The notes under the pieces were generated by a model that made no database searches, had not been told where the DNA came from, and worked only from the letters and a program-made list of their open reading frames with translations. A DNA stretch of 64,000 nt from Clostridiaceae bacterium (GTDB lineage Bacteria > Bacillota > Clostridia > Peptostreptococcales > Peptostreptococcaceae), in contig CABIVQ010000008.1 in NCBI GenBank assembly GCA_902362365.1, positions 1-64,000 on the forward strand, in the 5' to 3' direction. The translations under genes were made by a program, and so were the position numbers. Shown one piece after another: positions 37,510 to 45,114 of this stretch (positions are counted from its first letter, which is position 1; each line of letters opens with the position of its first letter).

Positions 37510-38658
37510 TTAATCATTTTTTCTTGGTGGTCTTGGCCCAGGATATTGATATAAGTTAGTTTTTAACATCCCATTATATAGCTTTCTTTTTCTTTCAGCA
37601 TCCTTACCAAATTCTTTTTCAAAATCTTCAAAAGATGTTATTAAGTAATAAGACCAATTTTTTAATTTTCTAAAAGTGTATCCAAGTTCTTTATAAAGCA
37701 TTTTTACACTATCAGCATCTTCTAACCTTTCTCCATAAGGTGGATTCGTTATTATGAATCCATATTCTTCCTCACTTTTAAAATCTACTGCATTCGCTAC
37801 ATTAAATTCTATATAATCTTCTACTCCTGCAAGTTCTGCATTTTCACGCGCTATATTTATAGCTTCTTCATCTATATCATAACCATATATCTTAAATTGT
37901 GTACTTTCATCAATCTTATCATAAGCTTCTTTTCTTATATCCCACCATATTTTTTTATCCATAGTTCTCCATTTTTCAGAGATAAACTCACGGTTAAGAC
38001 CTGGTGCCATATTTATTCCCATCATAGCTGCTTCTATTAATAAAGTACCAGAACCACACATAGGATCTACTAAAGTTCTACCTGGTCTCCATGGAGTAAG
38101 ATACATTATAGCTGCTGCTAAAGTTTCTCTTATTGGAGCTTTATTAGCTTTTTCTCTATATCCTCTTTTGTGAAGGGCATCTCCTGTTGTATCTATAGAC
38201 AACACTACCTTATCTTTGTGTATAAATACATAAATAGGATATTTTTCTTTATCTTCTTTTAATAATCCGTCTTCTAAATAGCTTTTCTTTAAACTTTCAA
38301 CTATAGCTTTTTTTACAATTGATTGTATATGCGGGGTTGAGTGTAGCTTTGACTTTATTGATGACGCCTTTGCTATTGGAAACTGTGCTCCATAAGGAAT
38401 ATATTTTGCCCAGTTTATTCTTTTTGTTCCTTCAAATAATTCATCGAAACTTTTAGCTTCGAATTCAGCTATTTTTAAGTGAACTCTTTCGGCACATCTT
38501 AGCCACATATTTGCTCTTGCTATACCATATTCATCAGTCTTATATGTAACTCTTCCATCTTCTGTTTTAATTATTTCAAATCCTAAATCTTTTATTTCTC
38601 TCGCAAGCATTTTTTCTACCCCGAAGAAACAAGGTGACATTAACGTATACGTCTTCAT
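37510..38658 (-). CDS. rlmL: THUMP-domain class I RNA methyltransferase (RlmL/YpsC type)
   Basis: 382 residues: N-terminal ferredoxin-like and THUMP region (about 1-155), then a UPF0020 methyltransferase domain with VDPMCGSGTLLIEAA as SAM motif I, GYDIDEEAINIARENAELAG, and the catalytic NPPYGERL motif that marks N2-guanine methylation. This is the B. subtilis YpsC-type single-domain protein; E. coli RlmL is a fusion twice this size. Predicted target: 23S rRNA G2445. AGGAGG before the ATG; larE lies 17 bases upstream in the same direction. Confidence 0.88.
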   Translation of the reverse strand: MKTYTLMSPCFFGVEKMLAREIKDLGFEIIKTEDGRVTYKTDEYGIARANMWLRCAERVHLKIAEFEAKSFDELFEGTKRINWAKYIPYGAQFPIAKASSIKSKLHSTPHIQSIVKKAIVESLKKSYLEDGLLKEDKEKYPIYVFIHKDKVVLSIDTTGDALHKRGYREKANKAPIRETLAAAIMYLTPWRPGRTLVDPMCGSGTLLIEAAMMGINMAPGLNREFISEKWRTMDKKIWWDIRKEAYDKIDESTQFKIYGYDIDEEAINIARENAELAGVEDYIEFNVANAVDFKSEEEYGFIITNPPYGERLEDADSVKMLYKELGYTFRKLKNWSYYLITSFEDFEKEFGKDAERKRKLYNGMLKTNLYQYPGPRPPRKND

Positions 38659-38675
38659 TTTTTCCTCCTAAATGT

Positions 38676-39476
38676 TTATGTGAGATTAGTACTGCCCATC
38701 TTATAGCCGCCCATATCTAAAGTCACATATTTAAATCCAAATTCTTTAAGTTTATTATTTGTTTTGTCTAATAAATCATTACTAAAAAACTTATGTATTT
38801 CTTCTTTTCCAACTTCAATTCTAGCAATATCTTCATGAAGTCTTACTCTAAATTGATTAAATCCCAACTCTACTAAGTATTCTTCACTTTTTTCTATCAT
38901 TCTAAGCTTTTCATTTGTAATTTTAGTTCCACAAGGTATTCTTGTTGCAAGACATGCAAATGCAGGCTTATTAAATGTATTAAGATTCATTTCTTTTGAT
39001 AAAGCTCTTATATCATTTTTTGTAAAACCACATTCCTTAAGTGGACTCACTACATTTAATTCTTCAATAGCCTTAAGACCTGGTCTATAATCACCAAGAT
39101 CATCCAAATTGGTTCCATCTACTACATATTTAATATTGTTTTCTTTTGCAATTTCTTTTACTTTAGAAAATACTACCTTTTTACAGTAATAACATCTCTT
39201 AGGACCATTTTCTATAAACTCTTTAACATCAAAATTATCTATATCAACTACAATATGATTTGTATTAAATGTTTTAGCATACTCTATAGCTTCTTCAATT
39301 TCTCTCTTTGAATGCATCATTGCATGTAAAGTTACTGCTACTACATTTTCTCCTAAGGTTTCACTAGCAACCTTCAGTAAAAAATTACTGTCAACGCCTC
39401 CAGAATAAGCAACTGCTACACTACCTAATTCTCTAAGCATATTTTTTAATTTTACTAATTTTTCACTTAGTTCCAT
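38676..39476 (-). CDS. larE: LarE-like ATP-dependent sacrificial sulphur transferase
   Basis: 266 residues from the ATG at 39474-39476, which has GGGGG 5-6 bases upstream; an ATG 18 bases earlier lacks one. PP-loop AYSGGVDSN (about 23-31), DGTNLDDLGDYRPG and the FACLATRIPCG block are LarE signatures. In lactobacilli LarE donates sulphur from one Cys to the nickel-pincer cofactor of lactate racemase. Here Cys95 and Cys98 (RCYYCK) plus Cys175 match the pattern of LarE proteins that hold a [4Fe-4S] cluster instead of sacrificing the Cys. No larA, larB or larC nearby, so the acceptor is unknown. Confidence 0.85.
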   Translation of the reverse strand: MELSEKLVKLKNMLRELGSVAVAYSGGVDSNFLLKVASETLGENVVAVTLHAMMHSKREIEEAIEYAKTFNTNHIVVDIDNFDVKEFIENGPKRCYYCKKVVFSKVKEIAKENNIKYVVDGTNLDDLGDYRPGLKAIEELNVVSPLKECGFTKNDIRALSKEMNLNTFNKPAFACLATRIPCGTKITNEKLRMIEKSEEYLVELGFNQFRVRLHEDIARIEVGKEEIHKFFSNDLLDKTNNKLKEFGFKYVTLDMGGYKMGSTNLT

Positions 39477-39685
39477 AATATCCCCCACTTTCATAGTAAA
39501 TTTATTATATAAAATATAACTACATAAATCAAACTAATTTATTATAAAAGTAAAGTTTTTATATAAAATATGATTATTTGTTTTTATACTAAGCTACTAC
39601 TATACACATAGTATAAGTCACTCTAAAATTTGCTATATTTTAAAATTTATTGTAGTATATGATTATTAAAAAGGGGGATTTGACA

Positions 39686-39919
39686 ATGAAAATTGACTAC
39701 AAAATACCAAATAATTTACTTAAAAATAATAAAGGAATGAAGTTAATATTTAGAGACGATTCTACTATATTGGATATTTACATAGGTAGCAATCCAGTTC
39801 TGACTTTAGAATTAGAAAAGAGAGATATAGAAAGTAATAGCGAGTTTATTTACAATTCAATAATAAACTTAAAAAATATCACTATGTATATTCCAAAAAT
39901 TTATATAAAAGAAAATTAA
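39686..39919 (+). CDS. Small protein of unknown function
   Basis: 77 residues starting at the ATG at 39686, 8 bases after AAGGGGGA; the frame extends 27 bases upstream through that ribosome binding site. No membrane helix or recognised domain. The sequence alternates short beta-like stretches (KLIFRDDSTILDIYIG, VLTLELEKRDIE) with a final strand, so a small beta-rich cytosolic fold is possible. Standing alone between larE and a bidirectional terminator. Confidence 0.6.
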   Translation: MKIDYKIPNNLLKNNKGMKLIFRDDSTILDIYIGSNPVLTLELEKRDIESNSEFIYNSIINLKNITMYIPKIYIKEN

Positions 39920-39960
39920 TACATAATAAGTAATATTAAAAGTAAAATATTCAAAGAACA

Positions 39961-39996
39961 AAAGTTGAACTATATTATATATAGTTCAACTTTTTT
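39961..39996. terminator. Bidirectional terminator
   Basis: AAAGTTGAACTATAT and its complement (39961-39975 with 39979-39993) form a perfect 15-bp stem flanked by A and T runs between two converging genes. Confidence 0.9.
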
Positions 39997-40011
39997 ACTC
40001 ATAATTAATGG

Positions 40012-40662
40012 TTACAATACCTGTTTATTTCTATATATTTTTTGAGAAATAATATATGATATAATCATAACAACTACACTAACTATTAAAAATATAGTTC
40101 CAATTCCAATTTCATTAATTTTAGATAAGAAAATCATAGCTTCTTTTTCCTCCGCCATTGCACTTATTAATGATGCTGGAGCCATAACTATGGATAATCC
40201 TACAATAGTTATAAATACTCTTCCTTTAACAATACCAAATTTTAATATTGAAGGGATAAGCACTGAAACTAAAATAATTGATGATGCTATACCTACCGTT
40301 AACATTGTCTTAAAATCTATTATATCATATGACTTACTTGAAAAAGTTAATACAAGTCTATATGTGACAGTAAATATTAATATAGATATAATTGTACTTG
40401 TTAGTCCAAAAATGTATCTAGAAGTAATATATTCTTTCTTTGTAACTGGCAATGATGCAATTAAATAATCTATTCCATAACTTTCTTCATATGCTATAAC
40501 TTGATAAGTCATTTGATATACTATAATTCCAATAAGCATATTTAAAAATATAGGATTGATAATAGATCCAACTATAAATAGAATTATTGAGATCAATAAT
40601 ATACTTTTTACTGCATTCAAATTTGAATAACTCATTTTTACTAAATTTATAATATTCTTCAC
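40012..40662 (-). CDS. ABC-2 type transporter permease
   Basis: 216 residues with six predicted membrane helices and little outside them. The N-terminal VKMSYSNLNAVKSILLISIILFIVGS and the loop GIDYLIASLPVTKKEYITSRY (SLPVTRxxxVxxRY-like) are typical of small ABC-2 permeases linked to YtrA regulators. Last gene of the gntR-ATPase-permease operon. Substrate unknown; such systems often respond to cell-envelope antibiotics. Confidence 0.82.
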   Translation of the reverse strand: MKNIINLVKMSYSNLNAVKSILLISIILFIVGSIINPIFLNMLIGIIVYQMTYQVIAYEESYGIDYLIASLPVTKKEYITSRYIFGLTSTIISILIFTVTYRLVLTFSSKSYDIIDFKTMLTVGIASSIILVSVLIPSILKFGIVKGRVFITIVGLSIVMAPASLISAMAEEKEAMIFLSKINEIGIGTIFLIVSVVVMIISYIISQKIYRNKQVL

Positions 40663-40664
40663 TT

Positions 40665-41519
40665 TTATTCCCCCCTTGTGTAGAAAGTTAATATATCCTC
40701 AAGATTTGGTTTATCATAAACCACCTCTTCACCAAATATTTCATAAGCTTCTTTTTTATTTCTAGCTAATCCCTCAAAACCAAAGCTATTTTCAGATACA
40801 GATATAAAAACTTCTTTAGTTTCATGATTTAACAAATCTTTTTTACCTCTTACTATACTGTGTTCTTCTAATATAGAATACTTATCACCTTCTAGTATTA
40901 TTTTTCCTTTATATATAAAGACTAGATAATCACCAACTTTATCTAAGTCTGAGGTTATATGTGTAGAGTAAAACACACTTGCATTATCAACTTCAATTCT
41001 TTCTTGTAATATTTCTAAAAATTCATTTCTCACTAATGGATCTAAATTTGCTGTAGGCTCATCCATAATAATTACTTTAGGATGATGAGCAAGTGCAATT
41101 GCAAGTTCAAATTGTTTTTTCTGACCTTTAGATAATTCCTTATATGTTTTATTCTCATCTAGTTTAAATTTATTGATATATTTTTTGTATAATTCTTCAT
41201 CCCAAATTTTATAAAATCTAGATATATTCTTTTTTATTATAGATATCTTAGCATCATGTAAGTATCCACTGTAGTCCCCAACGTAGCCTATCTGCTCTTT
41301 AATATATAAATCACATTCTTTATATTCTTTTCCTAATATTTCAATAGTACCATTATCCTTTTTAAGCATATTCATTATTAGCTTTATAGTTGTTGTTTTA
41401 CCTGAACCATTAGGACCTATAAATCCCGTTACATAACCTTCTTTTATATCTAACTCTTTTATATTTAAAGAAAAGTCTTCAAAACTTTTGCTAAGATTTT
41501 TAATTTTGATTGCACTCAT
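40665..41519 (-). CDS. ABC transporter ATP-binding protein (YtrB/YxlF-like)
   Basis: 284 residues from the ATG at 41517-41519, with GAGGAGG overlapping the end of the regulator gene. Walker A GPNGSGKTT, signature ELSKGQKKQFELAIAL (LSKGQ variant), Walker B VIIMDEPTANLD and H-loop STHITSD. A C-terminal 70-residue extension follows the ABC domain, as in YtrB. Works with the permease 2 bases downstream. Confidence 0.88.
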   Translation of the reverse strand: MSAIKIKNLSKSFEDFSLNIKELDIKEGYVTGFIGPNGSGKTTTIKLIMNMLKKDNGTIEILGKEYKECDLYIKEQIGYVGDYSGYLHDAKISIIKKNISRFYKIWDEELYKKYINKFKLDENKTYKELSKGQKKQFELAIALAHHPKVIIMDEPTANLDPLVRNEFLEILQERIEVDNASVFYSTHITSDLDKVGDYLVFIYKGKIILEGDKYSILEEHSIVRGKKDLLNHETKEVFISVSENSFGFEGLARNKKEAYEIFGEEVVYDKPNLEDILTFYTRGE

Positions 41520-41520
41520 A

Positions 41521-41907
41521 TTATACCTCCTCATATAAACTCTTAAATATCTCTAAACCCTCTTCTAATGTCATACCAACAGATTTTGCTTGTCTTATAA
41601 TCTCCTCCAATTTACTTTCTACTTCGTACATTGCCACTTCTTTCAGTCTTTCTTTATTTTGACTAGCTACAAAACTCCCTTTTCCAGTTACTGTTTCAAG
41701 ATATCCATCTTTTTCTAACTCTTCATATGCTCTTTTAATTGTAATAATACTTACCTTTAGTTCTTTCGCTAAGGACCTTATAGAAGGTAGTCCATCTCCG
41801 GCTTTCAGTTGACCATTTAAGATTTGTGATTTTATTTGAATTTGTATCTGTTCATATAATGGCACTGATGATGAATTACTTATATTAATATTAATATTAA
41901 TATTCAA
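41521..41907 (-). CDS. GntR-family regulator, YtrA subfamily
   Basis: 128 residues: winged helix VPLYEQIQIQIKSQILNGQLKAGDGLPSIRSLAKEL, KVSIITIKRAYEELEKDGYLETVTGKGSFVA, and a short C-terminal helical dimer region, the YtrA subfamily layout. The start is TTG at 41905-41907, 6 bases after AAGGAG. The first eight residues are an Asn-Ile alternation from an ATTAAT repeat at 41880-41903, possibly slippage-prone. It probably represses its own operon through the inverted repeats just upstream. Confidence 0.87.
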   Translation of the reverse strand: MNINININISNSSSVPLYEQIQIQIKSQILNGQLKAGDGLPSIRSLAKELKVSIITIKRAYEELEKDGYLETVTGKGSFVASQNKERLKEVAMYEVESKLEEIIRQAKSVGMTLEEGLEIFKSLYEEV

Positions 41908-41928
41908 ATTTAATCTCCTTTCTTAAAT

Positions 41929-41989
41929 TGTATATAGGTGTATACAACTGTATCTATATTATATATACAATTATATACACCTATATACA
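41929..41989 (-). promoter_or_regulatory. Operator region of the gntR-ABC operon
   Basis: A perfect 16-bp inverted repeat, TGTATATAGGTGTATA at 41929-41944 and its complement at 41974-41989, centre distance 45 bases. The intervening DNA adds TATATT and TATATA hexamers that could form the -10. YtrA-type regulators are known to bind such GTATA-rich inverted repeats near their own promoter. Confidence 0.65.
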
Positions 41990-42095
41990 GTTTTGCAACT
42001 ACAAAAATATTTTTATATGGTTATATATAAAAATAACCTCCATTTACTATTAAAAAACTAATAATAAAAGAGAAATTATCTTTTTAATTTAATAA

Positions 42096-42128
42096 AAAAG
42101 TGTATATCAAATATATATTGATACACAC
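42096..42128 (-). terminator. Terminator of the PspA module
   Basis: GTGTGTATCAA and TTGATATACAC pair with one mismatch around a 7-base loop, then TTTTTTATT on the minus strand, right after the stop at 42139. Confidence 0.75.
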
Positions 42129-42138
42129 CTAATTACTT

Positions 42139-42762
42139 TTAATCTCTTCTATTTCTAATCATATCTATTACTATATATGCTACTACTACCACCGTAATAA
42201 TAATTACTATATTAGTAATCCATGAACTAATATGTCCACCATATCCAATGGTTCTAAATGGATTAAAGTATCCTCCGAAGAATCCTCCTCCTGAACTTGA
42301 ATCTCCACTATAACTTCCACCACCTGATCCATAGTCCTTATAACTACCAGATCCCTGTGAATTATTACTTTCACCTGAACTACTATCATTAGGCTTAGTT
42401 GTAAAACTACCCGAATCAGGTTTTATAGTACTAGAATTACCATTAGAACTGCTTCCACTATTCGGACTAGTAGAAAAGCTACCTGAATCAGGCTTTATTG
42501 TTGTTGAGTTATTTTTTTTATTGCTACTACCTCCAGAGTTAAAGCTTCCAGAGCTAGGAAGTCTCTTGCTACTATTTGATTTATAACTTTTGGGTCTTGA
42601 ACTTTTACTGCTAGAACGTGATGATGAACTAATTGTATAAGTTTCTATACTGTTTAGTTCATCTGCATAACTAACTACCTCACTTAATGCGAAACTAATT
42701 GAAACAAATAATAAGGTAAATATAGTTAAGAAACTTATGAGCTTCTTTTTATTATTTCTCAT
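42139..42762 (-). CDS. Exported Ser/Gly-rich membrane-anchored protein
   Basis: 207 residues. An N-terminal signal sequence or helix (about 8-33, ending near VVSYADE), a Ser/Gly/Asn-rich low-complexity stretch with a duplicated TIKPDSGSF unit (about 38 residues apart with flanks), a Gly-rich GGGFFGGYFNPF segment and a C-terminal membrane helix (ITNIVIIITVVVVAYIVIDMI) with basic tail. Most likely an extracytoplasmic flexible loop between two membrane spans. Third gene of the pspA-Cys-rich operon; its ATG is 1 base after the preceding stop. Resembles in layout, not clearly in sequence, the Ser/Gly-rich membrane partner YdjH next to pspA in B. subtilis. Confidence 0.6.
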   Translation of the reverse strand: MRNNKKKLISFLTIFTLLFVSISFALSEVVSYADELNSIETYTISSSSRSSSKSSRPKSYKSNSSKRLPSSGSFNSGGSSNKKNNSTTIKPDSGSFSTSPNSGSSSNGNSSTIKPDSGSFTTKPNDSSSGESNNSQGSGSYKDYGSGGGSYSGDSSSGGGFFGGYFNPFRTIGYGGHISSWITNIVIIITVVVVAYIVIDMIRNRRD

Positions 42763-42763
42763 C

Positions 42764-43438
42764 TTATACCCTTAACCCCATTTCTATAAACTTATTATTT
42801 ATTCGTATTAACTCATATTGTGTATCATCTGTAATAACAGAATCATATCTTTCTTCTCCTTTAAATTTAGAGTATTTTAAAATATGTTGATTATCATAAT
42901 CTTCGCTATCAATTAAATAAACATACCTTGAATAGTTTCCATCTTTATCTTTTTCTATTAAATAAGCTTTTACATTGAAAATAATTTCTTTATTACCATT
43001 ATATAAAGTTACTGTATCGTTACAACTTGTAAGTAATGAGTCTGTTTTGTTGCAATCAAGTACATATTCTTTTTCTCGGCAGTTAAAACATTGATCCATA
43101 GGACACTTACTTACGCAATTTCTACACTTACATAGACTACATTTATCTAACTTCCCTAAATTTATTATTTTATCTTTACTTAAATAATTATCTATTTTAG
43201 AATTTACATCCATATCTTTATTAAGTAATTTTGCAAATAATCCTTTTTTTGCTTTACTATCTCTTTCTAATTTATCTAAAAAACTCATATAGTCTTTTAG
43301 AGTTTCCACCTTCGTTATAAAGCTTCTTTTATTTAATTCATCTTCATCTAACATCTGTTTTAAATCATCAGATGCAAATACTAAATCAGTATAAACTTTA
43401 TTATATTTATTTTTTTCTTCTTCGATCCTTGTGCTCAT
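42764..43438 (-). CDS. Cys-rich metal-binding protein of a PspA module
   Basis: 224 residues, not assigned to a family. An N-terminal helical region (1-95) is followed by a dense cysteine cluster: C100, C103, C105, C108, C112, C117, C120, with C129 and C139 beyond. The CxxCxCxxCxxxCxxxxCxxC spacing suggests a zinc or Fe-S knot. The last 80 residues are beta-rich (ELIRINNKFIEMGLRV end). No signal peptide. GAGGGGG ribosome binding site. It lies between pspA and a membrane-anchored protein; in B. subtilis the pspA neighbour YdjG also has a zinc ribbon and helps place the module at the membrane, so an adaptor role is plausible. Confidence 0.55.
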   Translation of the reverse strand: MSTRIEEEKNKYNKVYTDLVFASDDLKQMLDEDELNKRSFITKVETLKDYMSFLDKLERDSKAKKGLFAKLLNKDMDVNSKIDNYLSKDKIINLGKLDKCSLCKCRNCVSKCPMDQCFNCREKEYVLDCNKTDSLLTSCNDTVTLYNGNKEIIFNVKAYLIEKDKDGNYSRYVYLIDSEDYDNQHILKYSKFKGEERYDSVITDDTQYELIRINNKFIEMGLRV

Positions 43439-43471
43439 CTAAGGCCCCCTCAAAACAACTTATTCTAATTA

Positions 43472-43500
43472 AAGGTAGACAGTATTTAACCATCTACCTT
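43472..43500 (-). terminator. Weak hairpin between pspA and the Cys-rich gene
   Basis: AAGGTAGA and TCTACCTT pair around a 13-base loop, followed on the minus strand by TTTAATT. It is too weak for full termination and may lower downstream gene expression relative to pspA. Confidence 0.4.
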
Positions 43501-43546
43501 CACTTATTATTTTTAATATTCAATATTTATTATATTGTATTGAAAT

Positions 43547-44218
43547 TTATTTTTCCATTTCTTTTTTAATTCTTTCTAACTCATCACTTACTTTTGAATC
43601 AACAGCAGGAGAGCTATTTATATATTCATATAACATAGCATCTTCATCTTTAGGCTTTAAATCCTCTAATGCTTTTCCATAACTTTCTTTTTGTGAAACT
43701 TTCTTTTCTAATTCATCTAGGTTTATTCCATGATCATCGTTAAGCCCTGCTAAAGTTTCGTTTATTTCATTACTTATTTCAGCAACATCAAGTCTAGTAG
43801 CTAACTCTTGTTTTTTAGATTTCATTTTAGATATTTCTATCTCTAACTCTTGTATTCTATTTTTAATTAACTGAATTTTTTCATCTTGCTCTTTTATTCT
43901 AGTATCAGTTTGAGATATCTTCTCTTCTATTTCAATTTTTTGTTTAACAAAACTTTGAGCTTTTTCAGTATCTTCTTTTAATATAGCTGCTTTTGTAGCT
44001 TCCTCATACTTACTAGCCTTTTCTATTAATTCTACTTTATCTTTTCTTATATTATCTACTGTTGCAATAAAATTTGCGCATTGTTTTTTAGCATCTATTA
44101 ATAATTTTTCTTTCTTTCCTATAGACAATTCTAATAGTTCAATTGGATCTTCGTGTTTTTCTAGTGCCTTATTTGCTTTTGCACTTACTACGTTTTTTAA
44201 TCTTTTAAAGAAACTCAT
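43547..44218 (-). CDS. pspA: PspA/IM30 (LiaH-like) membrane stress protein
   Basis: 223 residues, almost wholly alpha-helical coiled coil. It begins FFKRLKNVVSAKANKALEKHEDPIELLE, the amphipathic N-terminal helix and PspA signature, and continues through LIDAKKQCANFIATVDNIRKDKVEL and a long heptad region. PspA/LiaH/Vipp1 proteins form ESCRT-III-like assemblies on damaged membranes. First gene of a three-gene operon with a Cys-rich protein and an exported Ser/Gly-rich protein. GGAGAG before the ATG. Confidence 0.87.
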   Translation of the reverse strand: MSFFKRLKNVVSAKANKALEKHEDPIELLELSIGKKEKLLIDAKKQCANFIATVDNIRKDKVELIEKASKYEEATKAAILKEDTEKAQSFVKQKIEIEEKISQTDTRIKEQDEKIQLIKNRIQELEIEISKMKSKKQELATRLDVAEISNEINETLAGLNDDHGINLDELEKKVSQKESYGKALEDLKPKDEDAMLYEYINSSPAVDSKVSDELERIKKEMEK

Positions 44219-44420
44219 TGTAATCTCTCCATTTCATTTTTTAAAATTAACTTCCATAATCTTGTAATATCTATATATTACATAAATATATACTATCATA
44301 AATAATTTTAATTTAGAATAGTTTAATAGTTACTATTTTGTTTCTATACCTAATATATACCTTTAAATTTGTATATATTAATATTATATTATTTATATGA
44401 ACTTATAGGAGGTTATACAT

Positions 44421-44942
44421 TTGAGATACGTTATAGTTAGTGTAGTTAAAAATAAAGCTGGTGACTTTAATAATAATTTAAGAAAAGATATATTTGAAAA
44501 ATTTAAGGCTAAATCATCAAAGTTGCCTGCACACTTTACAATTAAGTCCCCTTTTGAATCAGAGGATATAAGTGAATTAGAAAGCACTTTAAGTAAATTT
44601 ACAGAGAGTCATTCAAGTGCACCTTATAAAATTAAAGGATATAGTAACTTTGATAATAGAGTAATTTTTATGAAGGTCCTAATGAGCCAAGATGGAAAAA
44701 GAATTCATGACGAGCTTATTGACTCTTTAAATGAAATATCTTATATCAAATTTGATTCTAAAGATGGTAAGGATAAAATTTTTCATGTAACTATAAGTAG
44801 TAAAAAAATACAAAATATATTTTCTATAATATGGGACTATGTGAATCAATCTCCTTGTGACTTCGATTGTGTATTTGATAATATTTGCATATATAAGTGG
44901 GAAAATAATACTTGGGTTTTACATAGTGAATATAATTTATAA
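44421..44942 (+). CDS. 2H phosphoesterase, 2'-5' RNA ligase-like
   Basis: 173 residues of the LigT/2H superfamily. The two catalytic H-x-T motifs are HFTIKSP (His38 region) and HVTISS (His133 region), about 95 residues apart as in the family, with hydrophobic strands on each side. Such enzymes open cyclic phosphates or cleave 2'-5' bonds; the substrate here is unknown. Starts at TTG, 8 bases after AGGAGG; no nearby ATG. Monocistronic. Confidence 0.75.
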   Translation: MRYVIVSVVKNKAGDFNNNLRKDIFEKFKAKSSKLPAHFTIKSPFESEDISELESTLSKFTESHSSAPYKIKGYSNFDNRVIFMKVLMSQDGKRIHDELIDSLNEISYIKFDSKDGKDKIFHVTISSKKIQNIFSIIWDYVNQSPCDFDCVFDNICIYKWENNTWVLHSEYNL

Positions 44943-45032
44943 TTCTTAATAGTTAATTAATGTTCTAAATGAATATCTTATTTATTTTTAAGTATTATTA
45001 TTCCTACTAGGAATTATCTTCTTTTTATAAAA

Positions 45033-45108
45033 CTGATAATTAGTTTTTTGCATTCGATTATTTTCGATTATTTTCGATTATTGAAGGATAACTAATTATC
45101 AGCTTTTT
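45033..45108. terminator. Bidirectional hairpin with a repeat-containing loop
   Basis: CTGATAATTAGTT (45033-45045) and its exact complement (45090-45102) form a 13-bp stem with T tails on both strands. The 44-base loop holds nearly three direct copies of CGATTATTTT (45055-45083). Located between converging genes. Confidence 0.7.
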
Positions 45109-45114
45109 ATATTT

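Noticed and set aside
45055..45084. Direct repeats resembling a minimal CRISPR or iteron set
   Set aside because: Units are 10 bases without spacers, only about three copies, and no Cas or Rep gene accompanies them.
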